The notes under the pieces: model-generated
Databases searched by the model: none
Told to the model about the DNA's origin: nothing
Seen by the model: the letters and a program-made list of their open reading frames with translations, nothing else
Position numbers and translations under genes: made by a program
Part shown: piece after piece, positions 6,328-14,223 of the stretch
Layout: each line of letters starts with the position of its first letter
Position numbering within the stretch: position 1 is the stretch's first letter
Assembly (NCBI GenBank): GCA_017428805.1
Contig: JAFRQC010000102.1
Location: 1-21,545 of the forward strand
DNA length: 21,545 nt
Source: Prevotella sp.
GTDB lineage: Bacteria > Bacteroidota > Bacteroidia > Bacteroidales > Bacteroidaceae
Reading direction: 5' to 3'

Positions 6328-9300
6328 TTATTGTTTATTGATTTTGATATTCAACGTAAAGTCATCGAAGTCAACCTCCTGACCGTCATTGGCCTCAATC
6401 TTGATGGTGTCTGCCAGCACCTGCGTCTTGATATAGTCGCCAAAGCTGTTGACAGACTTCTCCACCTCTGCATTCGGAGCCAGCACCACACTGATGCGGT
6501 CGGTAATCTCCAGACCACTCTCCTTACGGATATTCTGGATGCGGTTGATGAGTTCGCGGGCCATACCCTCGTTCTTCAGTTCCTCAGTGAGTTCCACCTC
6601 AAGGGCAACGGTCAGGTTGCCTTCATTAGCCACCAGCCAGCCTGGGATATCCTCAGAGATGATCTCCACATCGACAGCCTCGACGGTCAGCTGCTGACCT
6701 TCCACCTCGATGCCGATGGTGCCCTGCTGCTCCAGTTGGGCGATCTGCTCCTGTGAGAGCTGGTCCATTGCTGCGGCCACACCCTTCATCAGTTTGCCGA
6801 ACTTCTTACCCATCGTACGGAAGTTACACTTCACCTTCTTCACCAGCACACCTGCACCCTCCACGAAACGAAGTTCCTTCACGTTCACCTCGTTCATAAT
6901 CAAATCCTTCACAGCCTCGATGTGTTTCTTCTGCTCAGCATCGACAGCAGGAATCATAATAGCCTGCAGCGGCTGACGCACCTTGATGTTCACCTTACGA
7001 CGCAGGGCAAGCACCATAGAAGTGATCTTCTGGGCCATCTGCATACGGACTTCAAGGTCTTTGTTGATCTGAGACTCATCAGCTACAGGGAACTTGTCGA
7101 GATGGACAGAGTCGAGCTCACCACCCAAGTCCTTATACAGCTGGTCTGCATAGAACGGAGCAAAGGGAGCCAGAAGCTTGGCGACGGTCATCAGACAGGT
7201 ATAGAGTGTCTGATAGGCCGAGAGCTTATCCTCACTCATCTCCTTGCCCCAGAAGCGCTTACGGTTCAGGCGGACATACCAGTTGGAGAGGTCGTCATTC
7301 ACAAAGGCATCAATCAGACGGCCGGCACGGGTGGGATCATAACCGTCCAGCTCTGCCTCCACACCCTTGATGAGGGTATTCAGACAAGAAAGGATCCAAC
7401 GGTCGATCTCTGGACGATTCTCAAAGGCTACCTGAGCCATCTGAGGATCAAAGCCATCGACATTTGCATACAGCGCAAAGAAGCTATATGTATTATATAA
7501 GGTGCCGAAGAACTTACGGCGCACCTCATCCACGCCCTCCGGGTCGAACTTCAGGTTATCCCAAGGCTCTGAGTTCGTCATCATATACAGACGGACGGCA
7601 TCAGAACCGAACTTGCCTATCATATCGAAGGGGTTCACCACATTACCCACGTGTTTCGACATCTTATTGCCCTTAGCGTCGAGCACCAGACCAGAAGAAA
7701 TCACATTCTTGAAGGCCACAGAGTCGAAGATCATCGTGGCGATGGCGTGCAGGGTGAAGAACCAACCACGCGTCTGATCAACACCCTCGTTGATGAAATC
7801 ACAAGGGAAGGCGATGCCCTTATCAATCAAGTCCTTATTCTCAAACGGATAGTGAACCTGAGCATAAGGCATCGAACCTGAGTCGAACCAAACGTCAATC
7901 AGGTCACTCTCACGCTTCATAGGCTTGCCGCTCTCACTGACGAGCACAATGTTATCCACATACGGACGATGGAGATCAATCTTATCGTAGTTCTCCTTCG
8001 ACATATCACCAGGCACGAAACCGTTGTCCTTCAGCGGGTTACTCTTCATAAAGCCAGCCTTCGCAGCCTTCTCAATCTCATTGTAGAGTTCCTCTACGGA
8101 ACCGATACAGATTTCCTTACCATCCTCATCACGCCAGATAGGCAGCGGTGTTCCCCAGAAACGGGAACGGGAGAGGTTCCAGTCGTTCAGGTTCTCCAGC
8201 CAGTTGCCAAAGCGACCTGTACCTGTTGACTCAGGCTGCCAGTTGATGGTCTTGTTAAGTTCAAACATACGGTCCTTCTTCGCTGTGCTCCTGATGAACC
8301 AAGAGTCGAGCGGATAATAGAGCACGGGCTTGTCCGTACGCCAGCAGTGAGGATAGTTGTGTACGTGCTTCTCAATCTTCAGCGCCGTACCCTCCTGCTT
8401 CATCTCCATACAGATCACAATGTTCAGGTCTTCTGCCTTCGATGCAGCCTGCTCATCATACTTGCCGTCCTTATTGAATTCAGGGGCGTAAGCATTCTTC
8501 ACATAGTCGCCTGCGTGATGGCCATAGGCCTCCTTGTTCACACACTTGGCGATGAAGTTATCATCGAGTTCGTCCATCACATAGTACTTACCCTGCAGGT
8601 CTACCATCGGACGCGTTTCACCTTTCTTATTGATCAGGAAGAGGCTGGGAATATGGGCATCCTTGGCCACCTTGGCGTCATCGGCACCAAAGGTAGGCGC
8701 GATATGCACGATACCAGCACCGTCCTCTGTGGTCACATAGTCACCAGGAATCACACGGAAGGCCTCACTCTCCATCTCCACAAACCGGTCTTTGCCGTTT
8801 TCACCCGTAAAGACCTTCTCAGGATGGGCTTCAGCATAAGCCTTCACATAGTCGGCGGCATTCTGATCCAACTTGGCAGAAGGCTTCACCCAAGGCATCA
8901 GCTGCTGATACTTCAGACCGACCAGCTCTTCACCCGTATAATGGCCAACGATACGATAAGGCACAAACTTCTCACCCTTATTGTATTCAGGCATCTCGCC
9001 ATCGTCAGTGATCGCGCCCTCAGGAGCGAGATAGGCATTCAGACGACTCTCTGCCAGAATGATGGTGATCTTCTCACCGTTATAGGCATTGTAAGTTTCC
9101 ACAGCCACGTAGTCAATCTTCGGACCTACGCAGAGGGCTGTGTTTGAGGGGAGTGTCCAAGGTGTGGTGGTCCAGGCAACGAAATACACAGGGCCCCACT
9201 TCTCTGAAAACTCAGAAAACTCTGATGACTCCGACAGATCAGCCTTGAATAGCGCCGTCACCGTTGTATCCTTCACATCACGATAGCAGCCGGGCTGGTT

Positions 9301-9903
9301 CAGCTCGTGACTCGAGAGTCCCGTTCCTGCGGCAGGAGAATACGGCTGGATGGTATAGCCCTTATAGAGCAATCCTTTCTTATAGAACTGCTGCAAAAGC
9401 CACCACAGTGTCTCGATATACTTGTTGTCATAAGTGATATACGGATTGTCGAGATCCACAAAGTATCCCATCTTCTCCGTCAGATCGCGCCACTCCTGCG
9501 TGTACATCATCACGTTCTCACGACACTTCTTGTTGTAGTCCTCCGTCGAGATGTACTTATCGCTCTCCTTGTTGTCGATATCGGCTTTGGTGATGCCGAG
9601 TTCTTTCTCCACTCCCAGCTCTACAGGCAGTCCGTGCGTATCCCAGCCAGCCTTACGCTTCACCTGGAAACCCTTCATCGTCTTATAGCGGTTGAAAGTA
9701 TCTTTAATAGTACGCGCCAGCACGTGATGGATACCAGGATGTCCGTTGGCCGAGGGAGGCCCCTCAAAGAATACAAACTGCGGACAGCCCTCACGCTCCT
9801 CTACCGAGCGCCAGAACACGTTCTTCTCTCTCCACATCTCAAGGATGTCGTCATTCACCTTTGTCAGGTTCAGGCCGTTATGTTCGGCAAATCTTTTAGC
9901 CAT
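6328..9903 (-). CDS. ileS: Isoleucyl-tRNA synthetase, IleRS2-like with GXHH signature
   Basis: A class Ia synthetase that charges tRNA-Ile. Starting at MAKRF (9903) it has 1191 residues; the frame opens at 9951, but those extra codons lie over the promoter. The catalytic domain starts GPPSANGHPGIHH: aligned with GPPYANG..HIGH, the signature reads Gly57-Ile-His59-His60. KMSKH is at 747-751. The editing domain shows WTTTPWTLPSNTA and GAGIVHIAP. The long C-terminal part has no zinc-binding cysteine cluster. Length and motifs point to the eukaryote-like IleRS2 type, known for low mupirocin sensitivity; resistance here is inferred. An insertion of four SE(S/F/K) triplets (224-235) is encoded by a 9-mer repeat. 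It is the first gene of an eight-gene operon with a good promoter. Confidence 0.97.
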   Translation of the reverse strand: MAKRFAEHNGLNLTKVNDDILEMWREKNVFWRSVEEREGCPQFVFFEGPPSANGHPGIHHVLARTIKDTFNRYKTMKGFQVKRKAGWDTHGLPVELGVEKELGITKADIDNKESDKYISTEDYNKKCRENVMMYTQEWRDLTEKMGYFVDLDNPYITYDNKYIETLWWLLQQFYKKGLLYKGYTIQPYSPAAGTGLSSHELNQPGCYRDVKDTTVTALFKADLSESSEFSEFSEKWGPVYFVAWTTTPWTLPSNTALCVGPKIDYVAVETYNAYNGEKITIILAESRLNAYLAPEGAITDDGEMPEYNKGEKFVPYRIVGHYTGEELVGLKYQQLMPWVKPSAKLDQNAADYVKAYAEAHPEKVFTGENGKDRFVEMESEAFRVIPGDYVTTEDGAGIVHIAPTFGADDAKVAKDAHIPSLFLINKKGETRPMVDLQGKYYVMDELDDNFIAKCVNKEAYGHHAGDYVKNAYAPEFNKDGKYDEQAASKAEDLNIVICMEMKQEGTALKIEKHVHNYPHCWRTDKPVLYYPLDSWFIRSTAKKDRMFELNKTINWQPESTGTGRFGNWLENLNDWNLSRSRFWGTPLPIWRDEDGKEICIGSVEELYNEIEKAAKAGFMKSNPLKDNGFVPGDMSKENYDKIDLHRPYVDNIVLVSESGKPMKRESDLIDVWFDSGSMPYAQVHYPFENKDLIDKGIAFPCDFINEGVDQTRGWFFTLHAIATMIFDSVAFKNVISSGLVLDAKGNKMSKHVGNVVNPFDMIGKFGSDAVRLYMMTNSEPWDNLKFDPEGVDEVRRKFFGTLYNTYSFFALYANVDGFDPQMAQVAFENRPEIDRWILSCLNTLIKGVEAELDGYDPTRAGRLIDAFVNDDLSNWYVRLNRKRFWGKEMSEDKLSAYQTLYTCLMTVAKLLAPFAPFYADQLYKDLGGELDSVHLDKFPVADESQINKDLEVRMQMAQKITSMVLALRRKVNIKVRQPLQAIMIPAVDAEQKKHIEAVKDLIMNEVNVKELRFVEGAGVLVKKVKCNFRTMGKKFGKLMKGVAAAMDQLSQEQIAQLEQQGTIGIEVEGQQLTVEAVDVEIISEDIPGWLVANEGNLTVALEVELTEELKNEGMARELINRIQNIRKESGLEITDRISVVLAPNAEVEKSVNSFGDYIKTQVLADTIKIEANDGQEVDFDDFTLNIKINKQ
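9199..9234 (-). repeat. 9-mer in-frame repeat in ileS
   Basis: On the minus strand, four nonamers TCGGAGTCA, TCAGAGTTT, TCTGAGTTT and TCAGAGAAG encode SES, SEF, SEF, SEK (residues about 224-235) just before KWGPVYFVAW at the start of the editing-domain motif region. Because the unit is 9 nt, changes in copy number keep the frame. Confidence 0.8.
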
Positions 9904-9940
9904 TTGATGTCGATTTTTATTTCTTTTCTCTTTTAGCGTG

Positions 9941-9970
9941 CAAAGGTACATAAATTATCTGACCTGACAA
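9941..9970 (-). promoter_or_regulatory. Promoter of the ileS operon
   Basis: TTG (9970-9968), a 19-nt spacer and TACCTTTG (9948-9941) on the minus strand: an ideal Bacteroidetes sigma-ABfr promoter. Transcription would start near 9935, giving a leader of about 30 nt before ATG at 9903. The leader is too short for a T-box, and none is visible. Confidence 0.85.
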
Positions 9971-10030
9971 AAGAAATAAATAATTTTTAGTTTTTTCTCT
10001 TAAAAAGTTTTTTCTTTCAGAAATTTTTCA

Positions 10031-10038
10031 TATCTTTG
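10031..10038 (+). promoter_or_regulatory. -7 box of the dcuB-type gene
   Basis: TATCTTTG fits TAnnTTTG. The region upstream is a run of T and A with no clear TTG at the proper distance. The start would be near 10044, with a leader of about 33 nt. This promoter is divergent from that of ileS, with about 60 nt of very AT-rich DNA between. Confidence 0.65.
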
Positions 10039-10076
10039 CAGTCAAATAACATAATCAATAACTAAATGAAGTCAAT

Positions 10077-11522
10077 ATGGTATTAATGATCATTCAGCTC
10101 TGCATCGTTTTGGGAGCTTTGTGGGTGGGTTCACGCTATGGTTCTCTCGCCCTTGGTGCCATCTCCGGTATCGGACTGGCTATTCTCGTGTTCGGTTTTG
10201 GCTTGAAGCCTGGTACGCCTCCGACGGATGTGATCTACATCATCATCGCAGCCGTCACCTGTGCGGGTATTATGCAGGCCTCAGGTGGTATGGATTGGTT
10301 GATCCAGATTGCCGAGAAGATGCTTCGTAAGCATCCGGATCGCATCACTTTCCTCGCTCCGCTGTGTACGTTCTTCTTGACGGTTTTGGTTGGTACAGGT
10401 CACGTCGTATATACCTTGATGCCAATTATTTGCGACATTGCGTTAAAGAAAGGCATCCGTCCTGAACGTCCTTGTGGTGTGGCCTCTATCGCCTCTCAGG
10501 TGGGTATCACCTGTTCACCGATTGCTGCCGCCGTTGTGGCCTTCGTCACCATCTCCAATGCCAATCATTTTGACATCACGATCCCACGTGTGCTGATGGT
10601 TTCCATCCCAGCCTGCGTATGTGGTCTGATGGCTGCAGCTGCTGCTTCTTACCGTCGTGGTCTCGACCTCGACAAGGATCCTGAGTTCCAAAAGAAGATT
10701 GCTGATCCCGTTCAGCGTGATTACATCTACGGTTCAGGTGCCACCACTCTCGACAAGGAGATTCCGCAGTCGGCCAAGAACGCTGTGTTCATCTTCCTCG
10801 GTGCCCTCGCAGTCATTGTGATGTTTGCAGCTTTACCCGAACTGCTGCCCTCATACGAGACAATAAAGGCCATTAAGGGTGCTGAGCCCCTCCCCATCAT
10901 CGATGGTAATACAACAATCACTGCAGATGCACTTGCAAAAGCAGGTATTTTGGCTGAAGGAATGACGCAGAAGAGTATGACAGGCCTGAAGATGAATCTC
11001 GTCATCCAGATTGTGATGATCTCTGCTGCAGCGTTGATGATCATCTTCTGCAAGGCTGCTCCGAAGAAGGCCGTCGCAGGACCCGTCTGGCAGTCAGGTA
11101 TGGTGGCCGTTGTAGCCATTTATGGTATCGCCTGGCTGGCCGACACCTATTTCTCTAATTATATGTCTGAGATGCAGGCTGGTCTCGAGGACATCGTAGC
11201 CCAGTATCCTTGGAGCATCGCTCTGGTGTTCTTCCTGGTGTCTGTGCTCATCAACTCTCAGGGCGCTGTGGTGGTGGCTATGTTGCCGCTGGCCTACAAG
11301 TTAGGCATCCCTGGTCCTGTGCTGCTGGGTGTGCTGCCTTCGGTTTACGGCTATTTCTTCATCCCCAACTATCCCTCTGATATCGCCACAGTGAACTTCG
11401 ACCGTTCTGGTACAACCGTCATCGGAAAATACCTGCTGAACCACTCGTTTATGATGCCAGGTCTGATCTGCGTGTTTACCTCAACGATCGTCGCTTACCT
11501 CATCACGACGATATTCTACTAA
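10077..11522 (+). CDS. dcuB: Anaerobic C4-dicarboxylate transporter (DcuA/DcuB family)
   Basis: 481 residues with 10-12 hydrophobic segments. The first half follows DcuB closely: ASGGMDWLIQIAEKMLR (68-84), LVGTGHVVYTLMPIICD (118-134), KGIRPERP and ASIASQVGITCSPIAAAVV. It exchanges fumarate, malate, aspartate and succinate across the inner membrane, which fits a succinate-producing anaerobe using fumarate respiration. It is about 35 residues longer than E. coli DcuB because of an extra polar loop around 255-305. ATG at 10077 is chosen; a second ATG (10086) overlaps the stop of a six-codon frame starting at 10066 (TAATG), which may be chance. Its stop is one base from the end of the convergent J-protein gene. 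DcuA versus DcuB function cannot be decided. Confidence 0.93.
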   Translation: MVLMIIQLCIVLGALWVGSRYGSLALGAISGIGLAILVFGFGLKPGTPPTDVIYIIIAAVTCAGIMQASGGMDWLIQIAEKMLRKHPDRITFLAPLCTFFLTVLVGTGHVVYTLMPIICDIALKKGIRPERPCGVASIASQVGITCSPIAAAVVAFVTISNANHFDITIPRVLMVSIPACVCGLMAAAAASYRRGLDLDKDPEFQKKIADPVQRDYIYGSGATTLDKEIPQSAKNAVFIFLGALAVIVMFAALPELLPSYETIKAIKGAEPLPIIDGNTTITADALAKAGILAEGMTQKSMTGLKMNLVIQIVMISAAALMIIFCKAAPKKAVAGPVWQSGMVAVVAIYGIAWLADTYFSNYMSEMQAGLEDIVAQYPWSIALVFFLVSVLINSQGAVVVAMLPLAYKLGIPGPVLLGVLPSVYGYFFIPNYPSDIATVNFDRSGTTVIGKYLLNHSFMMPGLICVFTSTIVAYLITTIFY

Positions 11523-11523
11523 A

Positions 11524-12225
11524 TCAACCCTCACGCATCTGTTGGAGCAGCGACTTCTGCCGTTCCGACAGGTTCGTGGGCAACTTCACCTGATAGGTAA
11601 TAATCAGATCACCAAAGGTTCCGTCTCCGCGGTCATATCCCTTGCCGCGGAGACGTACTTTTGTACCCGGCTGCGTCTCCGGCTTGATCTTCATCTTCAC
11701 CTTCTGACCGTTGCTCAGCGAGAGCATCACCTCACCGCCCAACAGGGCCGTATAGAGATCGATGGTCACGTTGGCGTTCATCTCACCAGAGTTCGTACGC
11801 GCCTGACGACCGAAACCTGCACCTCCTGACGAGAACCCCTGGAAGCCGCCAAAGCCTCCACCTTTCTGTCCCTTGCGTCCGAAGAGATCCTCAAAGAATG
11901 AGCTGAAGCCGCCTGAACCCGACGTGAACTGTGAGAAGTCGAAACCGCCGAAGGGATTACCGCCACCAGCGCCTCCGCCAAAGCCTTGGAACTGCTCTGC
12001 TTGCTTCCACTGTTCACCATACTGGTCATACTTGCGACGCTTTTCAGGATCGCCGATCACATCATACGCCTCCTGCAAGGCCTGGAACTTCGCCTGTGCC
12101 TTCGGATCGTCGGGATGCAGATCGGGATGGAACTGCTTCGCACGTTTCAGGTATGCTTTCTTTACATCTTTCTGCGGAATCGTCTTGTCGACGCCCAAAA
12201 TCTTGTAATAATCGATAAATGCCAT
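11524..12225 (-). CDS. CbpA-like DnaJ co-chaperone with a single C-terminal domain
   Basis: 233 residues: a J domain (1-72) with HPD at 33-35, which stimulates DnaK ATPase; a long Gly/Phe-rich linker (about 78-140, including FFEDLFGRK); and one substrate-binding beta domain (about 147-225: DLYTALLGGE, KIKPETQPGTKVRLRGKGYD, GDLIITYQV). The CxxCxGxG zinc modules of DnaJ are absent. CbpA has about 300 residues and two C-terminal domains, so one appears to be missing; this looks like a stable short form rather than a truncation, since the domain and the stop are clean. It starts after a full AGGAGG ribosome-binding site at 8 nt, which is unusual for Bacteroidetes and suggests strong translation. 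Confidence 0.9.
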   Translation of the reverse strand: MAFIDYYKILGVDKTIPQKDVKKAYLKRAKQFHPDLHPDDPKAQAKFQALQEAYDVIGDPEKRRKYDQYGEQWKQAEQFQGFGGGAGGGNPFGGFDFSQFTSGSGGFSSFFEDLFGRKGQKGGGFGGFQGFSSGGAGFGRQARTNSGEMNANVTIDLYTALLGGEVMLSLSNGQKVKMKIKPETQPGTKVRLRGKGYDRGDGTFGDLIITYQVKLPTNLSERQKSLLQQMREG

Positions 12226-12233
12226 AATCGTTT

Positions 12234-12239
12234 CCTCCT
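12234..12239 (-). promoter_or_regulatory. Strong Shine-Dalgarno of the J-protein gene
   Basis: AGGAGG on the minus strand, 8 nt before the ATG. Bacteroidetes genes rarely rely on Shine-Dalgarno pairing, and most other starts in this window lack one. Confidence 0.8.
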
Positions 12240-12288
12240 TTTCTTTTAATGTTTTCTGCTAAAAAAACTGCAAAAAGTGTGCCTAAAA

Positions 12289-12306
12289 CACCAAAAACTC
12301 TTGGTG
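12289..12306. promoter_or_regulatory. Inverted repeat in the divergent intergenic region
   Basis: CACCAA (12289-12294) and TTGGTG (12301-12306) form a perfect 6-bp stem with a 6-nt loop. It overlaps the -33 TTG of the 5'-nucleotidase promoter and lies in the expected upstream region of the J-protein gene. It could be an operator, or a weak hairpin followed by TTTT on the minus strand. The regulator is unknown. Confidence 0.45.
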
Positions 12307-12331
12307 GTTTGATTTTTTCTTCGTAATTTTG
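12301..12331 (+). promoter_or_regulatory. Promoter of the 5'-nucleotidase gene
   Basis: TTG (12301-12303), a 20-nt spacer and TAATTTTG (12324-12331). Transcription would start near 12337, leaving only about a dozen nucleotides before ATG at 12349. Confidence 0.75.
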
Positions 12332-12348
12332 CCGAAAAATTAATCGAT

Positions 12349-14106
12349 ATGAAGAAGATATTGCTTATTACCCTTATGCTTATAGCCCTGTTACCTGTGT
12401 CAGGACAACAGACGAAGACCGTCCGTTTCAAGGTGATCGAGACCAGCGACGTACACGGACATTTCTTCCCTTACGACTTTATGGAGCGCAAGCCTCTGAA
12501 GGGAACCCTCTCCCGTGCTAGCACATATATTAAAAAGGAACGCGCGAAGTACGGCGACCACCTGCTGCTCATCGACAACGGTGACATCCTGCAAGGTCAG
12601 CCCTGCGTCTATTGGTCTAACTACGTGATGCCCACCAACGAGAACCTCGCCGCTTCTGTCATCAACTATATGGGCTACGACGCTGAGACCGTAGGCAATC
12701 ACGACATCGAGCCCGGTCATAAGGTCTATGACAAATGGATCCGTGAAGTGCGCTGTCCGCTTTTAGGAGCAAACATCGTGAAGGCAGGCACAGACGGTAC
12801 CGCCCATCCGAAGAACATCTACGACGGTCTGCATCCCTACTCCGTCCACTATATCGACGGTGTGAAGATCTGCATCATCGGCATGCTCACACCCGCCATT
12901 CCCAACTGGCTGACAGACAACGTGTGGAAGGGAATGGAGTTTGAGGAGATGACCGGCTGCGCTAAGAAATGGGTGAAGTACATCAAGGAGACAGAGCGTC
13001 CCGACCTGATCTTCGGACTCTTCCACTCAGGCAAGGACGGCGGCATCGTCACTGACACCTATGAGGAGAACGCCACAGCCGCCGTCGCCCGTGAGGTGCC
13101 CGGCTTCGACGTCATCTTCTTCGGACACGACCACCAGGTACACAACGAGTGGATCACCAACAAAGACGGTCAGCAGGTGCTCATCATCGACCCCTCGTGC
13201 TATGTGCGCAACGTGGCAGAGACAGAGATAGAGCTGACCTACCAGAAGGGACATCTGGTGAAGAAGGACATCAAGGGCGAGATCGTCAGCGTCAACGACG
13301 AACAGATCGACGAAGAGATGGTCGGTCACTTCCAGTCTCGCATTGATGCCGTGAAAGCATACGTAGATCGCAAGATCGGCACCTTCGAGAACGTTGTCTA
13401 CACACGCGACTGCTTCTTTGGCAACTCTGCCTTCGCCGACCTAATCCACAACCTGCAACTCGAGATCACGGGCGCCGATATCTCCATCACAGCCCCTCTT
13501 TCTTTCAACGCGAAGATCGATGCGGGCGATGTGACGCAGGCCGATATGTTCAAACTCTACCGCTTCGAGAACCTGCTGCTCGTGCTCCGTATGACGGGCG
13601 AGGAGATCCGCAAGCACTTGGAGATGAGCTACGATATGTGGACGAACCAGATGAAGTCGCCCGACGATCATATCCTGCTGCTCAACGACGAGATGAGGGG
13701 CGACCAGCAGCGCGCAGGCTTCAAATACTACACCTTCAACTTCGACTCTGCTGCCGGCATCGACTATGAGGTCGATGTCACCAAGCCCGACGGTGAGAAG
13801 GTGAAGATCCTCCGTATGTCAAACGGCCAGCCCTTCGATGAGAAGAAATGGTACAAGGTCGCTATGAACAGTTATCGCGCCAACGGCGGCGGCGAACTGC
13901 TCACCCACGGAGCCGGCGTCCCCAAGGACTCGCTCGCCAGCCGCGTGATCTACTGCAGCGAACTCGACCAGCGCCACTATCTGACGGAGGAGATCAAGCG
14001 TCAAGGTACCATCAATCCCCAGCCGAACTCAAACTGGCGCTTCGTTCCTGAGGAATGGGTGAAACCCGCCATCGAGCGCGATCGTAAATTATTGTTTGGG
14101 AAATAA
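12349..14106 (+). CDS. Exported 5'-nucleotidase / 2',3'-cyclic phosphodiesterase family
   Basis: 585 residues with a signal peptide (MKKILLITLMLIALLPVSG). The N-terminal calcineurin-like metallophosphatase domain shows all metal motifs: SDVHGH (Asp34, His36), NGDILQGQP (Asp79), GNHDIEPG (Asn117, His118), His226 in FHSGKDGG and GHDHQ (His260, His262). The C-terminal 5'-nucleotidase domain (about 340-570) includes GNSAFADLIHNLQ, YRFENLLLVLRMTGEEI and NSYRANGGGE. It should hydrolyse nucleotides to nucleosides and phosphate in the periplasm. It is followed by a palindromic element and then the NudC-like gene on the same strand. Which substrate it prefers (5'-NMP, UDP-sugar or cyclic NMP) cannot be told. 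Confidence 0.93.
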   Translation: MKKILLITLMLIALLPVSGQQTKTVRFKVIETSDVHGHFFPYDFMERKPLKGTLSRASTYIKKERAKYGDHLLLIDNGDILQGQPCVYWSNYVMPTNENLAASVINYMGYDAETVGNHDIEPGHKVYDKWIREVRCPLLGANIVKAGTDGTAHPKNIYDGLHPYSVHYIDGVKICIIGMLTPAIPNWLTDNVWKGMEFEEMTGCAKKWVKYIKETERPDLIFGLFHSGKDGGIVTDTYEENATAAVAREVPGFDVIFFGHDHQVHNEWITNKDGQQVLIIDPSCYVRNVAETEIELTYQKGHLVKKDIKGEIVSVNDEQIDEEMVGHFQSRIDAVKAYVDRKIGTFENVVYTRDCFFGNSAFADLIHNLQLEITGADISITAPLSFNAKIDAGDVTQADMFKLYRFENLLLVLRMTGEEIRKHLEMSYDMWTNQMKSPDDHILLLNDEMRGDQQRAGFKYYTFNFDSAAGIDYEVDVTKPDGEKVKILRMSNGQPFDEKKWYKVAMNSYRANGGGELLTHGAGVPKDSLASRVIYCSELDQRHYLTEEIKRQGTINPQPNSNWRFVPEEWVKPAIERDRKLLFGK

Positions 14107-14113
14107 GTATTTA

Positions 14114-14214
14114 TTTCTCCCCCTAAGTTAGGGGGAGCCAGAGGGGGTCTGAACGACCTCAGACAATGCGCTTGTTCAGACCACCCCTAACCCCTCCTAA
14201 CTTAGGAGGGGAAA
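14114..14214. repeat. Palindromic intergenic element, copy A
   Basis: A 101-bp element. The left hairpin is CTCCCCCTAA and TTAGGGGGAG around one G (14117-14137). An inner stem follows: GGTCTGAAC (14146-14154) with GTTCAGACC (14174-14182), extended by GGG/CCC after a bulged A. The right hairpin is CCCCTCCTAA and TTAGGAGGGG around one C (14191-14211). The ends, TTTCTCC and GGGGAAA, form an imperfect terminal inverted repeat. It fills the spacer between the nucleotidase and the NudC-like gene. It carries no reading frame. It could be a MITE/REP-like mobile unit that also works as a terminator or mRNA-end stabiliser. Confidence 0.9.
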
Positions 14215-14223
14215 TAAAATGAA

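Noticed and set aside
8347..9147. 266-codon plus-strand frame opposite ileS
   Set aside because: It is a mirror frame of a well-conserved gene, has no recognisable domain and no promoter.
9904..9951. Longer start of ileS (MYLCTLKEK...)
   Set aside because: These codons overlap the TACCTTTG promoter box, and the conserved IleRS sequence begins at MAKRF.
10066..10086. Six-codon upstream frame (MKSIWY) before dcuB
   Set aside because: TAATG overlap with an internal ATG is suggestive, but the leader is short, there is no regulatory residue pattern, and MVLMIIQL aligns with the DcuB start.
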